Of a stretch of DNA of 64,000 bases, positions 34,625 through 44,943 are shown piece by piece. Both the position numbers and the translations under genes were made by a program. Source of the DNA: Ophiosphaerella korrae. Its lineage: Eukaryota; Ascomycota; Dothideomycetes; Pleosporales; Phaeosphaeriaceae. The stretch is taken from the NCBI GenBank assembly GCA_028456385.1, contig JALNQF010000203.1, positions 1 through 64,000 of the forward strand. Reading direction: 5' to 3'. Position 1 is the first letter of the stretch, and each line of letters begins with the position of its first letter. The notes under the pieces are model-generated. The model did not search any database, was not told the origin of the DNA, and saw only the letters and a program-made list of their open reading frames with translations.

Positions 34625-36300
34625 TTACGCCTTCCCCCCATCCACATCCCTCAACCTAACCCTCAACCCCCCCTTCGGTCTGGCCGTAATCCCCCCCTGA
34701 ATCTCCAACTTCCAATCCCCATCCTCAAACTCCATTTCAAACCGGCCAAAAAGCGCCGCAACCAGGCAAGCAAACTCTGCTTTAGCAAAGTCCTTGCCGA
34801 TGCAGCTGCGCGGGCCATGCAAGAACGTGGTAACAGCGTAGTTACTCTCTGCGCCACCCGTGTTCGCGCGACCCGCGCCGAGCCAGCGCTCCGGGTTGAA
34901 TTCGCGCGCATCCGCGCCCCAGAGGTGTGTGCTTGTGTTGATGGCCCAGGGACAGATGACGACGGTTGTTTTGGCGGGGATGAAGTGGCCCTGGACGGTA
35001 GTATCGTGCGCAGTTTCGCGCATGGTGAGGGGGACGGGGGGGAAGACGCGGAGGACCTCGTTCAGCACGGCATTCAGGTACGGCAGGCGATCAATTTCGG
35101 TGCTGGAGATTTGGCCGCTGAGGTCGAGTTGGGTGCGGATTTCTTCGCGGAGGCGTGTTTGCGTGTCGGGGTGTTTGCAGAGCAGGTAGACGGCCCAGGA
35201 CATGGCGGATGCGGTGGTCTCGTGGCCGGCGGCAAGGAAGGTCATGAGTTGGTTGACAAGGTCTTCGTCGCTGAAGCCGCCAGACTCCATGGCTACGGAT
35301 AAGATGTCGAGTTCTTTGGCTTCACCTCTGAGCATTTTGGCACGCTTGTCTGCAATGAGGTCTCGCGCGACGTTTTTGACGGTTCGAATGGCCTTGCCGA
35401 TCTCATCGTTGCGTTTTAAGGGGAGGGCGACGGCAAGCCAGTGTGGTAACATGCCTAGTAGAACTTGTACGATTTGTGCGCCGCGGTTCCCAGCGAAGAT
35501 GGATTGGTATGTTCGGAAGAGTTCGTTCTCTGGGTTTGAAAGAGCATCAAAGTCTTTCCCTACGCCGGCTACGCCGATAATATCGAGCGTCGCACGCGAT
35601 GCCCAGTCGCGAATCTCAATTACACTTGACGAATCCGGGCTGTTTTTGATGGTAGACAATATCTTGCTTGTCATCTCTTGCGCTTTACTCCAGAAGATGG
35701 GGTACAGGTCCTTGACATGTCGGAAGGAAAAGGCAGGCATGAGAAGCTTTCTTTGACGCTTGTGCTCATCGCCTTCCGCCAGCAAGATGCCCACGCCGAG
35801 CAATCTTCCAAGACCCTCTCGAAGCCCTTCTGGCTTTATAAAGTCGTAATTTCGCTGTACGAGTACCTCACCTAGTGCTTTAGGGTTGGTTATCAAAATA
35901 CGTGGCTCGTTGAAAATCCATCGATAATAGATAACACCATCATTCGGTACATTATCCATCCAGTCTCTTTGTGGCTCACCCGTCGGGTCCTTGAAGATTC
36001 TTCCGAAGTGGCCGATGAGAAAATGTGGATTCTGTGACTACGATTAGTTTTGGTGGCCTTGTTTGATATTTTGCCAGCTCTTCAACATACCGGTGGCTGA
36101 GGCAGATGACGCAGTGGGCTCAAGAACAAAGGGTATACAAGAGATGACCAGCTAAACTGCGCAAAGGTTTGGATGAAGAACCATGTCGTGATATTCCAGA
36201 AATAACTTCGAGGGAAAATGGCGAGATTTGGCGCATAGCGAAAGGAGAAGAGTGTGATGGCGCAGGAGGAGAGTGCGAGGGCACGCTTTGGAACCGCCAT
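34625..36300 (-). CDS. Cytochrome P450 monooxygenase (538 aa, two exons)
   Basis: Exons 36300-36091 (70 codons) and 36031-34625 (469 codons with stop) are joined across a 59-nt intron (GTATGT...GTCACAG, phase 0). The join restores LRHLPQPP-NPHFLIGHFGRI, the proline-rich hinge and substrate-entry segment. The N-terminus has hydrophobic helices, as expected for ER anchoring. Signatures are the I-helix AGHETT (338-343), ExxR as EVLR (395-398), PERW (450-453) and the haem loop FLHGPRSCIG with Cys480 as thiolate ligand. The I-helix and C-terminal pattern fits the CYP3/CYP4-like clade of fungal P450s. Substrate and CYP family number cannot be given. No pathway backbone enzyme lies nearby; the ABC transporter 0.8 kb upstream is on the same strand. 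Confidence 0.92.
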
Positions 36301-37133
36301 TACGTGAATGGAGTGGTTAAGACACGCAACGATAGAATCTCGTCAAGATGTCAGATGAGAGAACGAGAAAAGGGATACGTATTTCCAGAGGATAGGCAGC
36401 CATTTTAGATACATAGCGCATCTCGCCAAGTTCGCAACGCGCGCCGTTTCAAGCTTCCCGCGTGCCGTTGGAGATACGATGATGCATCTGGGAAAGCTGC
36501 GCTATTCCCAATTCGTACGACCGCGATCGGCATACGGCGAAACCAGACCCTCCGTCCACCTCCAGTCGTCGAGTTTTCAACTCTGTCGTGCAACAATTTC
36601 CCCGCGCATTCAAGCGTTCATTCGTCCGAATAATAGTAGACGGACTAGGCAACTGTGCGTGCATGCTCCTGTCCAAAGTAAGGGCCTATAAAATGCACAG
36701 CAACTTCACGCTAAAGCAAGGCCACCTGCGCAACTCGAACGATTTGAATTATAACGTGGCCTTGTGCTTACAACATCGTAAATCCATTGGTATGTTCTTC
36801 TCTAGGCAGCTGCAATACATGACAAAAGAAGTGCGCTGCGATAATGCTGATGAATGAGAGCCATACAACAACCCCTTTCTGCCTCGTGGCAGACGCAATA
36901 TATCATACCAGCGTACACAAACAGGATGGGGATTATCTGTTTTCCTCCAAAGCTCACGTCAGTTTTGTGCCTGTCTATCTCGTCTCTTGCGTCAATTTAG
37001 GTGTTTGCACCGTATTCGACCGACTGATTTGGGGGCCAGTCAGCAGAAGCCATGCGCTCTGATTGGCTACTCAAGCCATTGGACGAGACTGAAGTCATTA
37101 TGAGTTCGTGTTGCGCGTCTCAGTTGACTAGGT
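36301..37133. other. P450 upstream region
   Basis: About 830 bases holding the P450 promoter and the 3' end of the ABC transporter gene. Several short open frames overlap here on both strands and none is convincing. Confidence 0.5.
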
Positions 37134-39929
37134 TCATCTTCGCTTTCCAACTGTGTCATCATTGCCCTCGCTCCTGCCTGTCGCTTTTGCCGAATCCTCC
37201 TCTGCAGGAGTAATGTCTATCAGTGGTGTGCTATTGTCGTCCCCTCCTGTAGAGTTCGCTGTTGAAGGCGCTTTTGATGGTGCCTTCGAGTTGACTGCAG
37301 ATAAGTGGCCAGCTGTTTGTTTGAACCAAAGCTCAGAGTACTTCCCTCCACGTAACAACAATTCGTGATGCTTTCCGCGTTCGATGATCTCACCCTTCTC
37401 AACGACAATGATCTGATCAGCATCCACGATCGTGCTAAGACGATGCGCAATAACGAACGTGGTGCGGCCCTTGCTCAATTTTCGGAATGCTGTTTGGATT
37501 TGCTCTTCGATTGCAGAGTCGATGGCGGATGTGGCTTCATCTAATAGTACAATCTTAGGGTTCTTGAGAAGAACACGCGCGATGGCAATACGCTGCAGTT
37601 GACCTCCAGACAGCCTCACACCACGTTCACCAACCTTAGAGTTATATTTATCAGGGAACGATTCGATATCATCGTGTATGGCAGCAGCGCGGCAAGCGTC
37701 TTTGACCTCCTTGTCAGTAGCTTCAAGGCGCGCGTACCGAATGTTCTGGAGAATGGTTTGGTTGAATAGAACAGGATCCTGGGGAACGAGGCCAAGCGCT
37801 TCACGCAGACTGGACTGTGAGACGGAGCGCAAATCTTGGCCATCGATCATAATGGAACCTCCAGTGACGTCGTAGAATCGGAAGAGAAGCTTGAGCATAG
37901 TCGACTTGCCACCTCCAGTCTCTCCAACGAATGCAATCGTCTGTCCTCCTTCTGCTTTTAGGCTTACACCCTTGATGATGGGTTTGCGGGGATCATATGC
38001 AAATTCAGCGTCCTTGAATTCGACTGCGCCTTCCTTAACAACGAGTTCCTTGGCGTCCTCGTGATCCGCCACAGTAGCCTTGGTATTCAATAGCTGAAGT
38101 AGGCGCTCAGCATCGATAAGGGCACTCGATACCTCTCTGTAGCTGCTTGACAACACATACAATGGCATGGTGAGGGTATGCCAGTACATTATTAGTGTAA
38201 CAAGACTACCAATGCTCTTTCGACCAGCGACAATCTGGCTCATACCAAAGATGCAGCACCCTGCGAAGCCAAAAGTTGTAACAAGATCCTGGGTCGCATG
38301 GCCTCCCATTGAACGTATCCAGTAAGCGTATTGTGCACGGATGGTATTCATAATGTTGGTTGCGTAGCGACCATGTTCAAAATCGAGTCGGTTGAAGTAG
38401 GCCACAGTCTGCCAATTGTGCACGGTCTCGTTGACGGTGGAGCTCTCTAGTCGTTGGTTCTCCACATATACTCGTCGCTTCGGGTTTGCGAGGCCCGTGA
38501 ATAGAACGCCAATGTACACATATGTGAATCCCATGAACAAGATGATGAAAGCCATGTATGCGTCAAATAGAGAAGTGACATAGTACATAGCCACAACGAG
38601 GTCCAAGAAAATTGGAGAAATGTCAAACAGGGCCATCTCAATGAGTGAGTCTAGCGATGCGGCCTGCTCGACAGCCTTCAGGACTTCACCTGAATCCTTG
38701 GATGTGTGAAAGTCCATGGATAAGCCTAGAACATGTTCGTAGGCGAGCAATGTGATGCGTCGATAAGCAGAGTTCGTGATGATTAGGTTCGCAAAGCGAT
38801 CGATGACACCAAGTCCACCATAGCTGTTGATGTAGCTAAACACCACCCACAAGGCAATATCTTTCCATGGCATAGTTGGCTCTGGCTGCGAGAGTTTATC
38901 GGTAATGATACCGAGTTGGCGGGGCGTAAGTAGATTGAATGCACGTTCTTGAAGCATATATATCAGCCGTACTGCAAGCGCGCCCATCACTAGCCAGTCA
39001 TCCTTGGGAAACAGGTGTGGCAAGAAGACAGCAAACGACTTCAAATATCCTATCCAGCCGCCTTCTTCTTCGAGGCGCTTAGCTTGCTGTTCTTTGATGT
39101 CGTTGTCGTCGCCTCCGTCCTCGTCATCGGAATCAGGGTCGCCAAGGAAAATGGCTCCATATCCATCAGGTGTTGTTTCGGTGGTAGATCCATTTGCAGG
39201 CTTGCCAAGTAGCGATTGGGTTTCCTCGTCCGAACTCGTCTCGGTGGGTTTGGTGATCAAGATGACAAAAGCGTCAAGCATGAGAAGCAAAGATACGAAA
39301 GACCGGATGCAGCTGATGATAAATCCTACATTGCGATGTGCCTCGTCTGCTGGAACACTGAACCCATTGATGAGACATGTCGTCGTCTCAAAAGCGAAAT
39401 GGAAGACGAAAGCACCAAAGTAGGGGTGCCACAAGAGTGCTTTGCTTGACCAACTCTGTTGGAGGAGGGAGCACCAGACTAATATTGAACCCAAGCAACG
39501 TATAGCAGCGGGCTTTGGAGGCTCGTATTCGCCATCCGCCATGGACCGACTGAAGTAGTAAAGCACCTCTGTGATGTAGGCGAGAAGGATCAGGACCATC
39601 AGAGATAATACACCTCTCCGTCGTTTGCGTGATATCGGTTTCGGCTTCTGCAAGACGCACATACCGAATGCGGTTGCTCCCATGAAATAGAATCCGACTG
39701 TGGGAGCGTGCATGTAATCTAAGATGGCCATGGCTAGATACAGCGACGCTGGCGCACGAGCGTCGACCATGGCTATGGTGGTGGTGATGATCGATAGGTA
39801 GTGATCTACTCTATGTCGCGTAAGGGTGAAGCTTAGAAGACCAACACCAGTACCGCCGCAAGTTTGACGCAAGTATTTATGTCGACTTGCGGGAGGCCGG
39901 ACGCTTGATGGCACTGTCTTTTGGGTCAA
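37134..39929 (-). CDS. Half-size ABC transporter, heavy-metal-tolerance (HMT1/ABCB6) type (931 aa)
   Basis: A single exon. Layout: an N-terminal hydrophobic TMD0 of about five helices (residues about 50-235), an acidic linker (DPDSDDEDGGDDND), a six-helix ABC transmembrane domain (about 305-610) and one nucleotide-binding domain. Walker A reads GETGGGKST (about residue 670), the signature LSGGQLQRIAIAR (about 773), Walker B IVLLDEATSAID (about 795) and the H-loop IAHRLST. TMD0 plus one TMD-NBD unit is the arrangement of fission yeast Hmt1 and animal ABCB6, which act in vacuolar or organelle membranes on metal-chelate or porphyrin substrates. The C-tail is low complexity (SKAPSKAPSTANSTGG). 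The start may instead be the Met at codon 54 (39770), because the first 50 residues are unlike the family. Confidence 0.92.
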   Translation of the reverse strand: MTQKTVPSSVRPPASRHKYLRQTCGGTGVGLLSFTLTRHRVDHYLSIITTTIAMVDARAPASLYLAMAILDYMHAPTVGFYFMGATAFGMCVLQKPKPISRKRRRGVLSLMVLILLAYITEVLYYFSRSMADGEYEPPKPAAIRCLGSILVWCSLLQQSWSSKALLWHPYFGAFVFHFAFETTTCLINGFSVPADEAHRNVGFIISCIRSFVSLLLMLDAFVILITKPTETSSDEETQSLLGKPANGSTTETTPDGYGAIFLGDPDSDDEDGGDDNDIKEQQAKRLEEEGGWIGYLKSFAVFLPHLFPKDDWLVMGALAVRLIYMLQERAFNLLTPRQLGIITDKLSQPEPTMPWKDIALWVVFSYINSYGGLGVIDRFANLIITNSAYRRITLLAYEHVLGLSMDFHTSKDSGEVLKAVEQAASLDSLIEMALFDISPIFLDLVVAMYYVTSLFDAYMAFIILFMGFTYVYIGVLFTGLANPKRRVYVENQRLESSTVNETVHNWQTVAYFNRLDFEHGRYATNIMNTIRAQYAYWIRSMGGHATQDLVTTFGFAGCCIFGMSQIVAGRKSIGSLVTLIMYWHTLTMPLYVLSSSYREVSSALIDAERLLQLLNTKATVADHEDAKELVVKEGAVEFKDAEFAYDPRKPIIKGVSLKAEGGQTIAFVGETGGGKSTMLKLLFRFYDVTGGSIMIDGQDLRSVSQSSLREALGLVPQDPVLFNQTILQNIRYARLEATDKEVKDACRAAAIHDDIESFPDKYNSKVGERGVRLSGGQLQRIAIARVLLKNPKIVLLDEATSAIDSAIEEQIQTAFRKLSKGRTTFVIAHRLSTIVDADQIIVVEKGEIIERGKHHELLLRGGKYSELWFKQTAGHLSAVNSKAPSKAPSTANSTGGDDNSTPLIDITPAEEDSAKATGRSEGNDDTVGKRR

Positions 39930-42233
39930 GGGCGGTGACTAGAAACAGCCCAACACCCCCACAGGGGCTAGAAAGGGCGCTCGGGCCAGATTTTGAAATG
40001 TGCGGGCTGCAATGATGGGGAAAGAGCACAGAATGCACTGCAAGCCACAGCAAGGTTGGACCGGCGCGAGGCGGCACAGCCACACGACAGTGCCTATGCC
40101 GGCCAAAGCGAACCCTTGAAGCTGGGCCAGGTGTTGATGGAGGCCAGTGGTGTACTGTATTCTGTGGCAGATGTGTCTCGACTGATAGCACAGAATAGAC
40201 CGTAGAAGAGCCGTAGAGATGATGAAGCGCCGCGCCTGCTTGAGCGTCCGGCAGAGGATGTTACAACGATTGTCAAGGTTTCGTCGTGTTTGCCACGAAC
40301 CGTTGAACCCTGCGCGTGAAGCGCGTTGAGAATTAGGGCTGATACACAGCAGGGCTGGTAACTCGCGCAGCGAAGCCAGCGCAAAACACGTCGCGCGCTA
40401 TCGCAAGAGGCGCATAGCTTTGTGGCTTGTGGCTTGTGGCATTTGGCACACCGCCTGCCCCTGCAGTCATTTCCCATCCAGAGTCCAACTGCCTGCTGCG
40501 TCATCATGAGATACCTAGGTAATGAATACCGGGGCTCGCGGGTCCCGTAAGGCGGTGCACACAGAGGAACCACCGAGTCACTGTCGGGTTCGGCGAAAAG
40601 TCTGCTGGGTGGCACTGGTGTGGGCTCAGACTACCTCCCATGCAAACCAAAGACACGCATAGGTACGCATAGACATGCTCAAAAGAGGGCTACCAAGTAA
40701 TGGTTGGCAATCTTGATGGCGCTGAGGAGGCAGCCGCTCCAGGCAGAGGCACGGTGAAGATAACCACACTAAGCTGACTGTCAGCACTAGAGGAAAATCT
40801 TCTTAGATGGCTGGCCATGCACGTTGCCCATAGGCATGGATGTATGTCGGTGGTTTTGAGAAGGTTTGATAACTGGAGGATGCTGCTGGTATGACCGGCT
40901 GAGAGATCTCAGCCCTTCGTGACGAATTAGACTTAGCGTGCTCTACTCATCAAGACGTCACCCGTACACATAGATACCTCACCCCCGGCCTCCCCCTGCT
41001 TTACGCGCGCCCAAGTAATGAAAAATGTTCAGGCACACCCTTGAGCCTAGTTACGATGGGAAATATGGTCACACTTGAGGACTTGCTTTCCAGTCCTCTG
41101 ATTCGCCCCATCCGCTGGTGACACGCAAGGCAACAAACCCACATAGACATCTTGTTCAACACCGCGACATTACAGATACCGATAATCAGAAAAGTGACAT
41201 GACATTTAGACTGGAGATTTCTCCATGCAGACTCGACGTGGGTCGAAAGTGTTTCTTCCCCACTCTGATTGTCAGGTTAAAAATCAGATCAATTTCTCTG
41301 ACGGCTCCTACCACACACCAACATTCAGAGTTGTGGTACACACCACACCCTCATCAAAGGAGACGAACGGCATATACCGACCCTCAAGCATTCACAAATG
41401 CATGATTTTGTAGAATTCGCTACCGAGCCCAGCAATGTGTCTTCTTGGTGGGCCAACAACGTGATGTTAGCACGGTGCATATGTCCAACATATGAACATT
41501 CAAGGGTAAAGGTTAGTGTTGTGTGCACATGACTCCACGATAGAGTCAATGTGACTGTTGCAGTGTTCCTGGAAGCACAGGCGAATGAGAGTACTATAAA
41601 GATCCATTCAAACAGTCTTTTTACGTTTGTTCGACTTATTTGTCCCGCGGTTTTCGTTACTTTTCATTCACGCGTAGACTGGCTATATACACTCAACATC
41701 GGGTCTGTAGCTTCCATTTTGCACGCTTTCTTCGGGATACTAAGTTCCACACACATCGCCAGGGGTTATCTTAAGATCTGGTCATCTAATTTTACCGGTT
41801 ACCTTGAGCTTGGTCAAGGTGTGTTACCAAACCCCTAATTCCACACTACTGCTCTGCAGATTCATACGTCCGACAGCCTCATCCGATCATTTACCCCATT
41901 GGTTGTGGAAAACTCACCGGCAACCACTACACAGGCATCATCACGTACCCATATTCCGTGATCGGAGCTTCTTCGACTGTAACACAGCAACTGTACAGCC
42001 CATAGCGCCCACACACTACTCGGTACGCATAGCCCCATCAGCCATCCCATAACCCCTCATTCTTCAAGTTATAGAATGCTTCCGCTCGACAAAGTCTGAT
42101 TCACCCCAGATCACCGTTTGTCACGAGCGGGGCTAGCATAAATAATCTCCGACAAGCCTGGCCAATTTATTCATTTCTCACACAGTGCCTTCAACCAGCA
42201 AATCGACTTTCTACGAGAAACACACACTTCAGC
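39930..42233. other. Large divergent intergenic region
   Basis: About 2.3 kb between the ABC transporter and the plus-strand gene at 42234. Open frames here (for example 40094-40615 minus) lack recognisable motifs. Nothing else supported. Confidence 0.45.
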
Positions 42234-43734
42234 ATGTCCGCGCGCGAAGTGACGCCACCGGATGGTCCCAGCATGGCACCGCCTGCGACACCCAACAGTA
42301 AAGCGCAGACGCCCAGACCCTCAACACCAGCACCCACCATGCCCGACACCGTGCCTAGCACACCAAATGGGCGTGGGACCACCCCTACACCAAAGACACC
42401 AGGGCTAACAAGCAGTCCTGCACATACGCCTGGCGGTACCATAAAGGTTTGCTCCACGGACCCAGCAGAGATGATCAAAGTGAAAGTGCATACAGCAAAG
42501 TGCACCGAGTGCGATAAGCGCAACAAAGACACCATGCTGAGGTGCCCCGGATGTACGTTCCAAATCTGTAAGCCTTGCCGTGATCGGAGGGATCGCAAGG
42601 GGCAGACGATGGAGCATGGAACTATGTTGAGTCCTGGTGGGTTGAATCTTTTGGGAAGTGGAGGGTCTGCGAAGAGGGCTATTCTTACACCTGCTTCACA
42701 GAAGAGCAACACTAAGGATCGAAATGTGAAGAAGAATGATGCTATCGAAGACTCAAAGGACAAGATCACTCCAGCACCAGAGAAGGTGGTACCCAAGAAG
42801 CGTGCAGGTAAGTTGAAGTCAAAGGCATATGTTGACTCGGGTTCTTCAGAAGACGACTTCCAGCCCGACCCAAGCTCGCCATCTGCAAAACGGCGTCGCG
42901 GCACCGGTCCTCTCATTACAAGTTCTCCAACTGCGACTTCGATGCGTCCTTCACGCATAACTGCTACCTCCACGTTCAACGCACCGTCAGTCACGTCAGA
43001 TAGGAGTACCACCCTTTCAGCATCCACTGATGGCCAGCCCTTGACTCCCATCCTTCCAGATGTAGAGGAGCCTTCAGGTCGTCAACGGCGTCACCCTCGT
43101 ACCCCTGGCTCCATTCAAGATCTCATCGAAAAAGCAGGCGTCGACACGCCAGCCCGGCGCTACGATGAGCACCTTCTCCTCCGCCACCAGCCCATCATGT
43201 CGAACCCCACAGCCATCATCCCCGACCGCGTGAAAAGGGCAGCCTACGGCGGCAAACCCTCAAGCTCCACGCACCCGCACAATGCCCAAAGCCCCGTAAG
43301 TACCCATCCCCCCCCCGCTTCCCCCCTTCCCCCCAAGACCCGCTCTTACAAATGACCCCCAGACCCCACACACCGACACCGTCCGCGCCTTCGTCGATGC
43401 AGAGTCCACGAAGCTGCGCACAGCCGCCAAATACCACGACGCCCACCTCAGCGCCGACGAAATCGAAGAGCTGCTCTCCGCGATCAAGGCGGCGGGCCGT
43501 GAGTGGGCGCTGGGTACATACGACAATATGGGTGCGTTTGTTCATGCGAATCTTGTGCGCAGCCTCGATATGCGTCTTGATATTCTTGATCCAGCGTACA
43601 AGGTTCAGTTGGCCAAGGCGCTTGATGTGTGCTTTCAGCGTATGATGGGGAAGTTTGCTAAGGAGCGGGTGCCGCGTGGTTCTACGAATGGGGGGGAGGG
43701 GAGTGCATTGAAGGGGGGTAGACGGGGAGTTTAG
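42234..43734 (+). CDS. Putative zinc-binding protein with disordered Pro/Thr/Ser regions (477 aa, two exons)
   Basis: Exons 42234-43295 (354 codons) and 43363-43734 (124 codons with stop) are joined across a 67-nt intron (GTAAGT...CCCCCAG, phase 0); the junction reads NAQSP-TPHTDTVRAF. Residues 1-70 are disordered and TP-rich (TPRPSTPAP, TPTPKTPG). Residues 90-115 hold six cysteines spaced C-x2-C-x10-C-x2-C-x4-C-x2-C (Cys 90, 93, 104, 107, 112, 115), with His at 128, a zinc-ribbon or treble-clef-like arrangement. A basic, serine-rich middle (KRRRG) suggests a nuclear location. The second exon is helical (LSADEIEELLSAIKAAGREW, then MRLDILDPAYKVQLAKALD). No named family recognised. The start ATG follows CTTCAGC. 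Confidence 0.8.
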
Positions 43735-44239
43735 TCTGGCAGGCTCGGTCTTGCGATGGGCATCCGGGTTGCTGCCTTCTGGCTGGCGCTTGATGACCTT
43801 TCATCATGGTCCTCACTGGATCGCCGCGCTTTTGCGGTTTGGTATGTCTCTACTCTACCTCGCCTTTTTCCTCTCTTCGATTCATGCGGTGGGATGGCTA
43901 ATTGGGTGGCATTGGATTGTCCCGGGATATACCTCGGGGATGCCTAGGTTGGGTTTACGCGGTCTCGCATTCATAGCACGTAGGAGCAGATCGTCAGAAT
44001 AATACGTTATAAAAATAACATCTTGCTTGGACTATCGTAGTATGAGATCCGTGTCGGTCACATTTGTGCTCGCCGTTACATGGGTGAGTAAGGGTTGATC
44101 TAACATCTTGAGATTCTGTTGATAAAAGCATAGTGCAGGAAGGCAGTACTCCGAGTCAAGCCAGAATATTCCTCAGAGCGATGCTTGGTACATTCCTGAC
44201 TATCCATCTCCCTCTCTTCCCGATTAGCTGAGAAAACAA
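43735..44239. other. Spacer with no supported gene
   Basis: Downstream of the zinc-binding protein gene. Overlapping frames at 43751-44002 and 43756-43947 look like chance frames in the 3' region. Confidence 0.4.
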
Positions 44240-44410
44240 TCATTACAGCTATTAGGCTACGGGCCGCTGTAGGCCGTAGCTACGCAAGTGCGCAAGCCGA
44301 TAAGGGCCCGGAGGGTCCTTGGACATGTACTATTCTACTCCAGTAATCAGCGCTGTTAATTATTCGAACCTTTTTGGTTGTTTGCCGTAGTGGAGTAGAG
44401 CTACGTAGGT
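44240..44410. repeat. Diverged relative of the solo LTR at 23536
   Basis: It shares GCTGTAGGCCGTAGC, GCGCAAGC, AAGGGCCC, CCTTTTTGG and GTGGAGTAGAGCT in the same order as 23536-23700. The ends are worn (about CATTACAGC and GAGCTACGTA) and no target duplication was found. It lies about 550 bases from the 3' end of the NLR pseudogene. Confidence 0.65.
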
Positions 44411-44943
44411 CGCACAAATGACCTAAATTGCCATACTCCAAAGCCTTCTGCCTCTCGGTCAGTTGAACAACTGGGAAACAGGTGACCTAAACAGCTAAAA
44501 GTCATCTGAGGTTCCTAGTTAAATAGTTACGTAGCATATGGCTAATTGTATACACCTAGTACCGAAGTAAGGAGAATCAAGTTCCCGCTTTTCCAGTTTA
44601 CAGAGAGTCGCGCAGAAAACAGATCGCGAGGTATTCTTTGATCCTGAGTAATCTCAAACCCATTGAACATTGTTAGATTAGAGGCATTCGCAAAGCGCCC
44701 GCCGCCATTCTTTTTTCAGAAAATATTTTTGAACTATATTTACATGGCCAGATACCCCCACAATGCTGTCCTCCTGTTTGGATTCGAACGTATCTCGATA
44801 TTAACTCTGATTGCTATGTTCCATAGACGCCAAAATCGTATCAATAATGTTAGCTTGGAATAAGCTATTGAGTCCTGGGATAATACATACCTTGCTCATG
44901 AACTATCCTTCATATTGCGTGCTCATTGGCACTATCCTCAAAT
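44411..44943. other. Spacer between LTR relic and NLR pseudogene
   Basis: About 530 bases with no supported gene; a 66-codon frame at 44663-44863 has no features. Confidence 0.4.

Noticed and set aside
34817..35302. 161-codon plus-strand frame
   Set aside because: Antisense to the P450, whose haem-binding and I-helix motifs are unambiguous.
40094..40615. 173-codon minus-strand frame with CRGRRCAKC and CASC
   Set aside because: The cysteines are tempting, but there is no regular spacing, credible start context or supporting downstream exon. The region contains a short GCTTGTGGCTTGTGGC duplication that creates part of the pattern.
42191..43051. 286-codon minus-strand open frame
   Set aside because: Antisense to the first exon of the zinc-binding protein gene, which has the cysteine motif and a matching intron.
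44240..44410. Possible tRNA from the TTCGAACC word
   Set aside because: No A-box or cloverleaf can be drawn, and the sequence aligns with the LTR at 23536.
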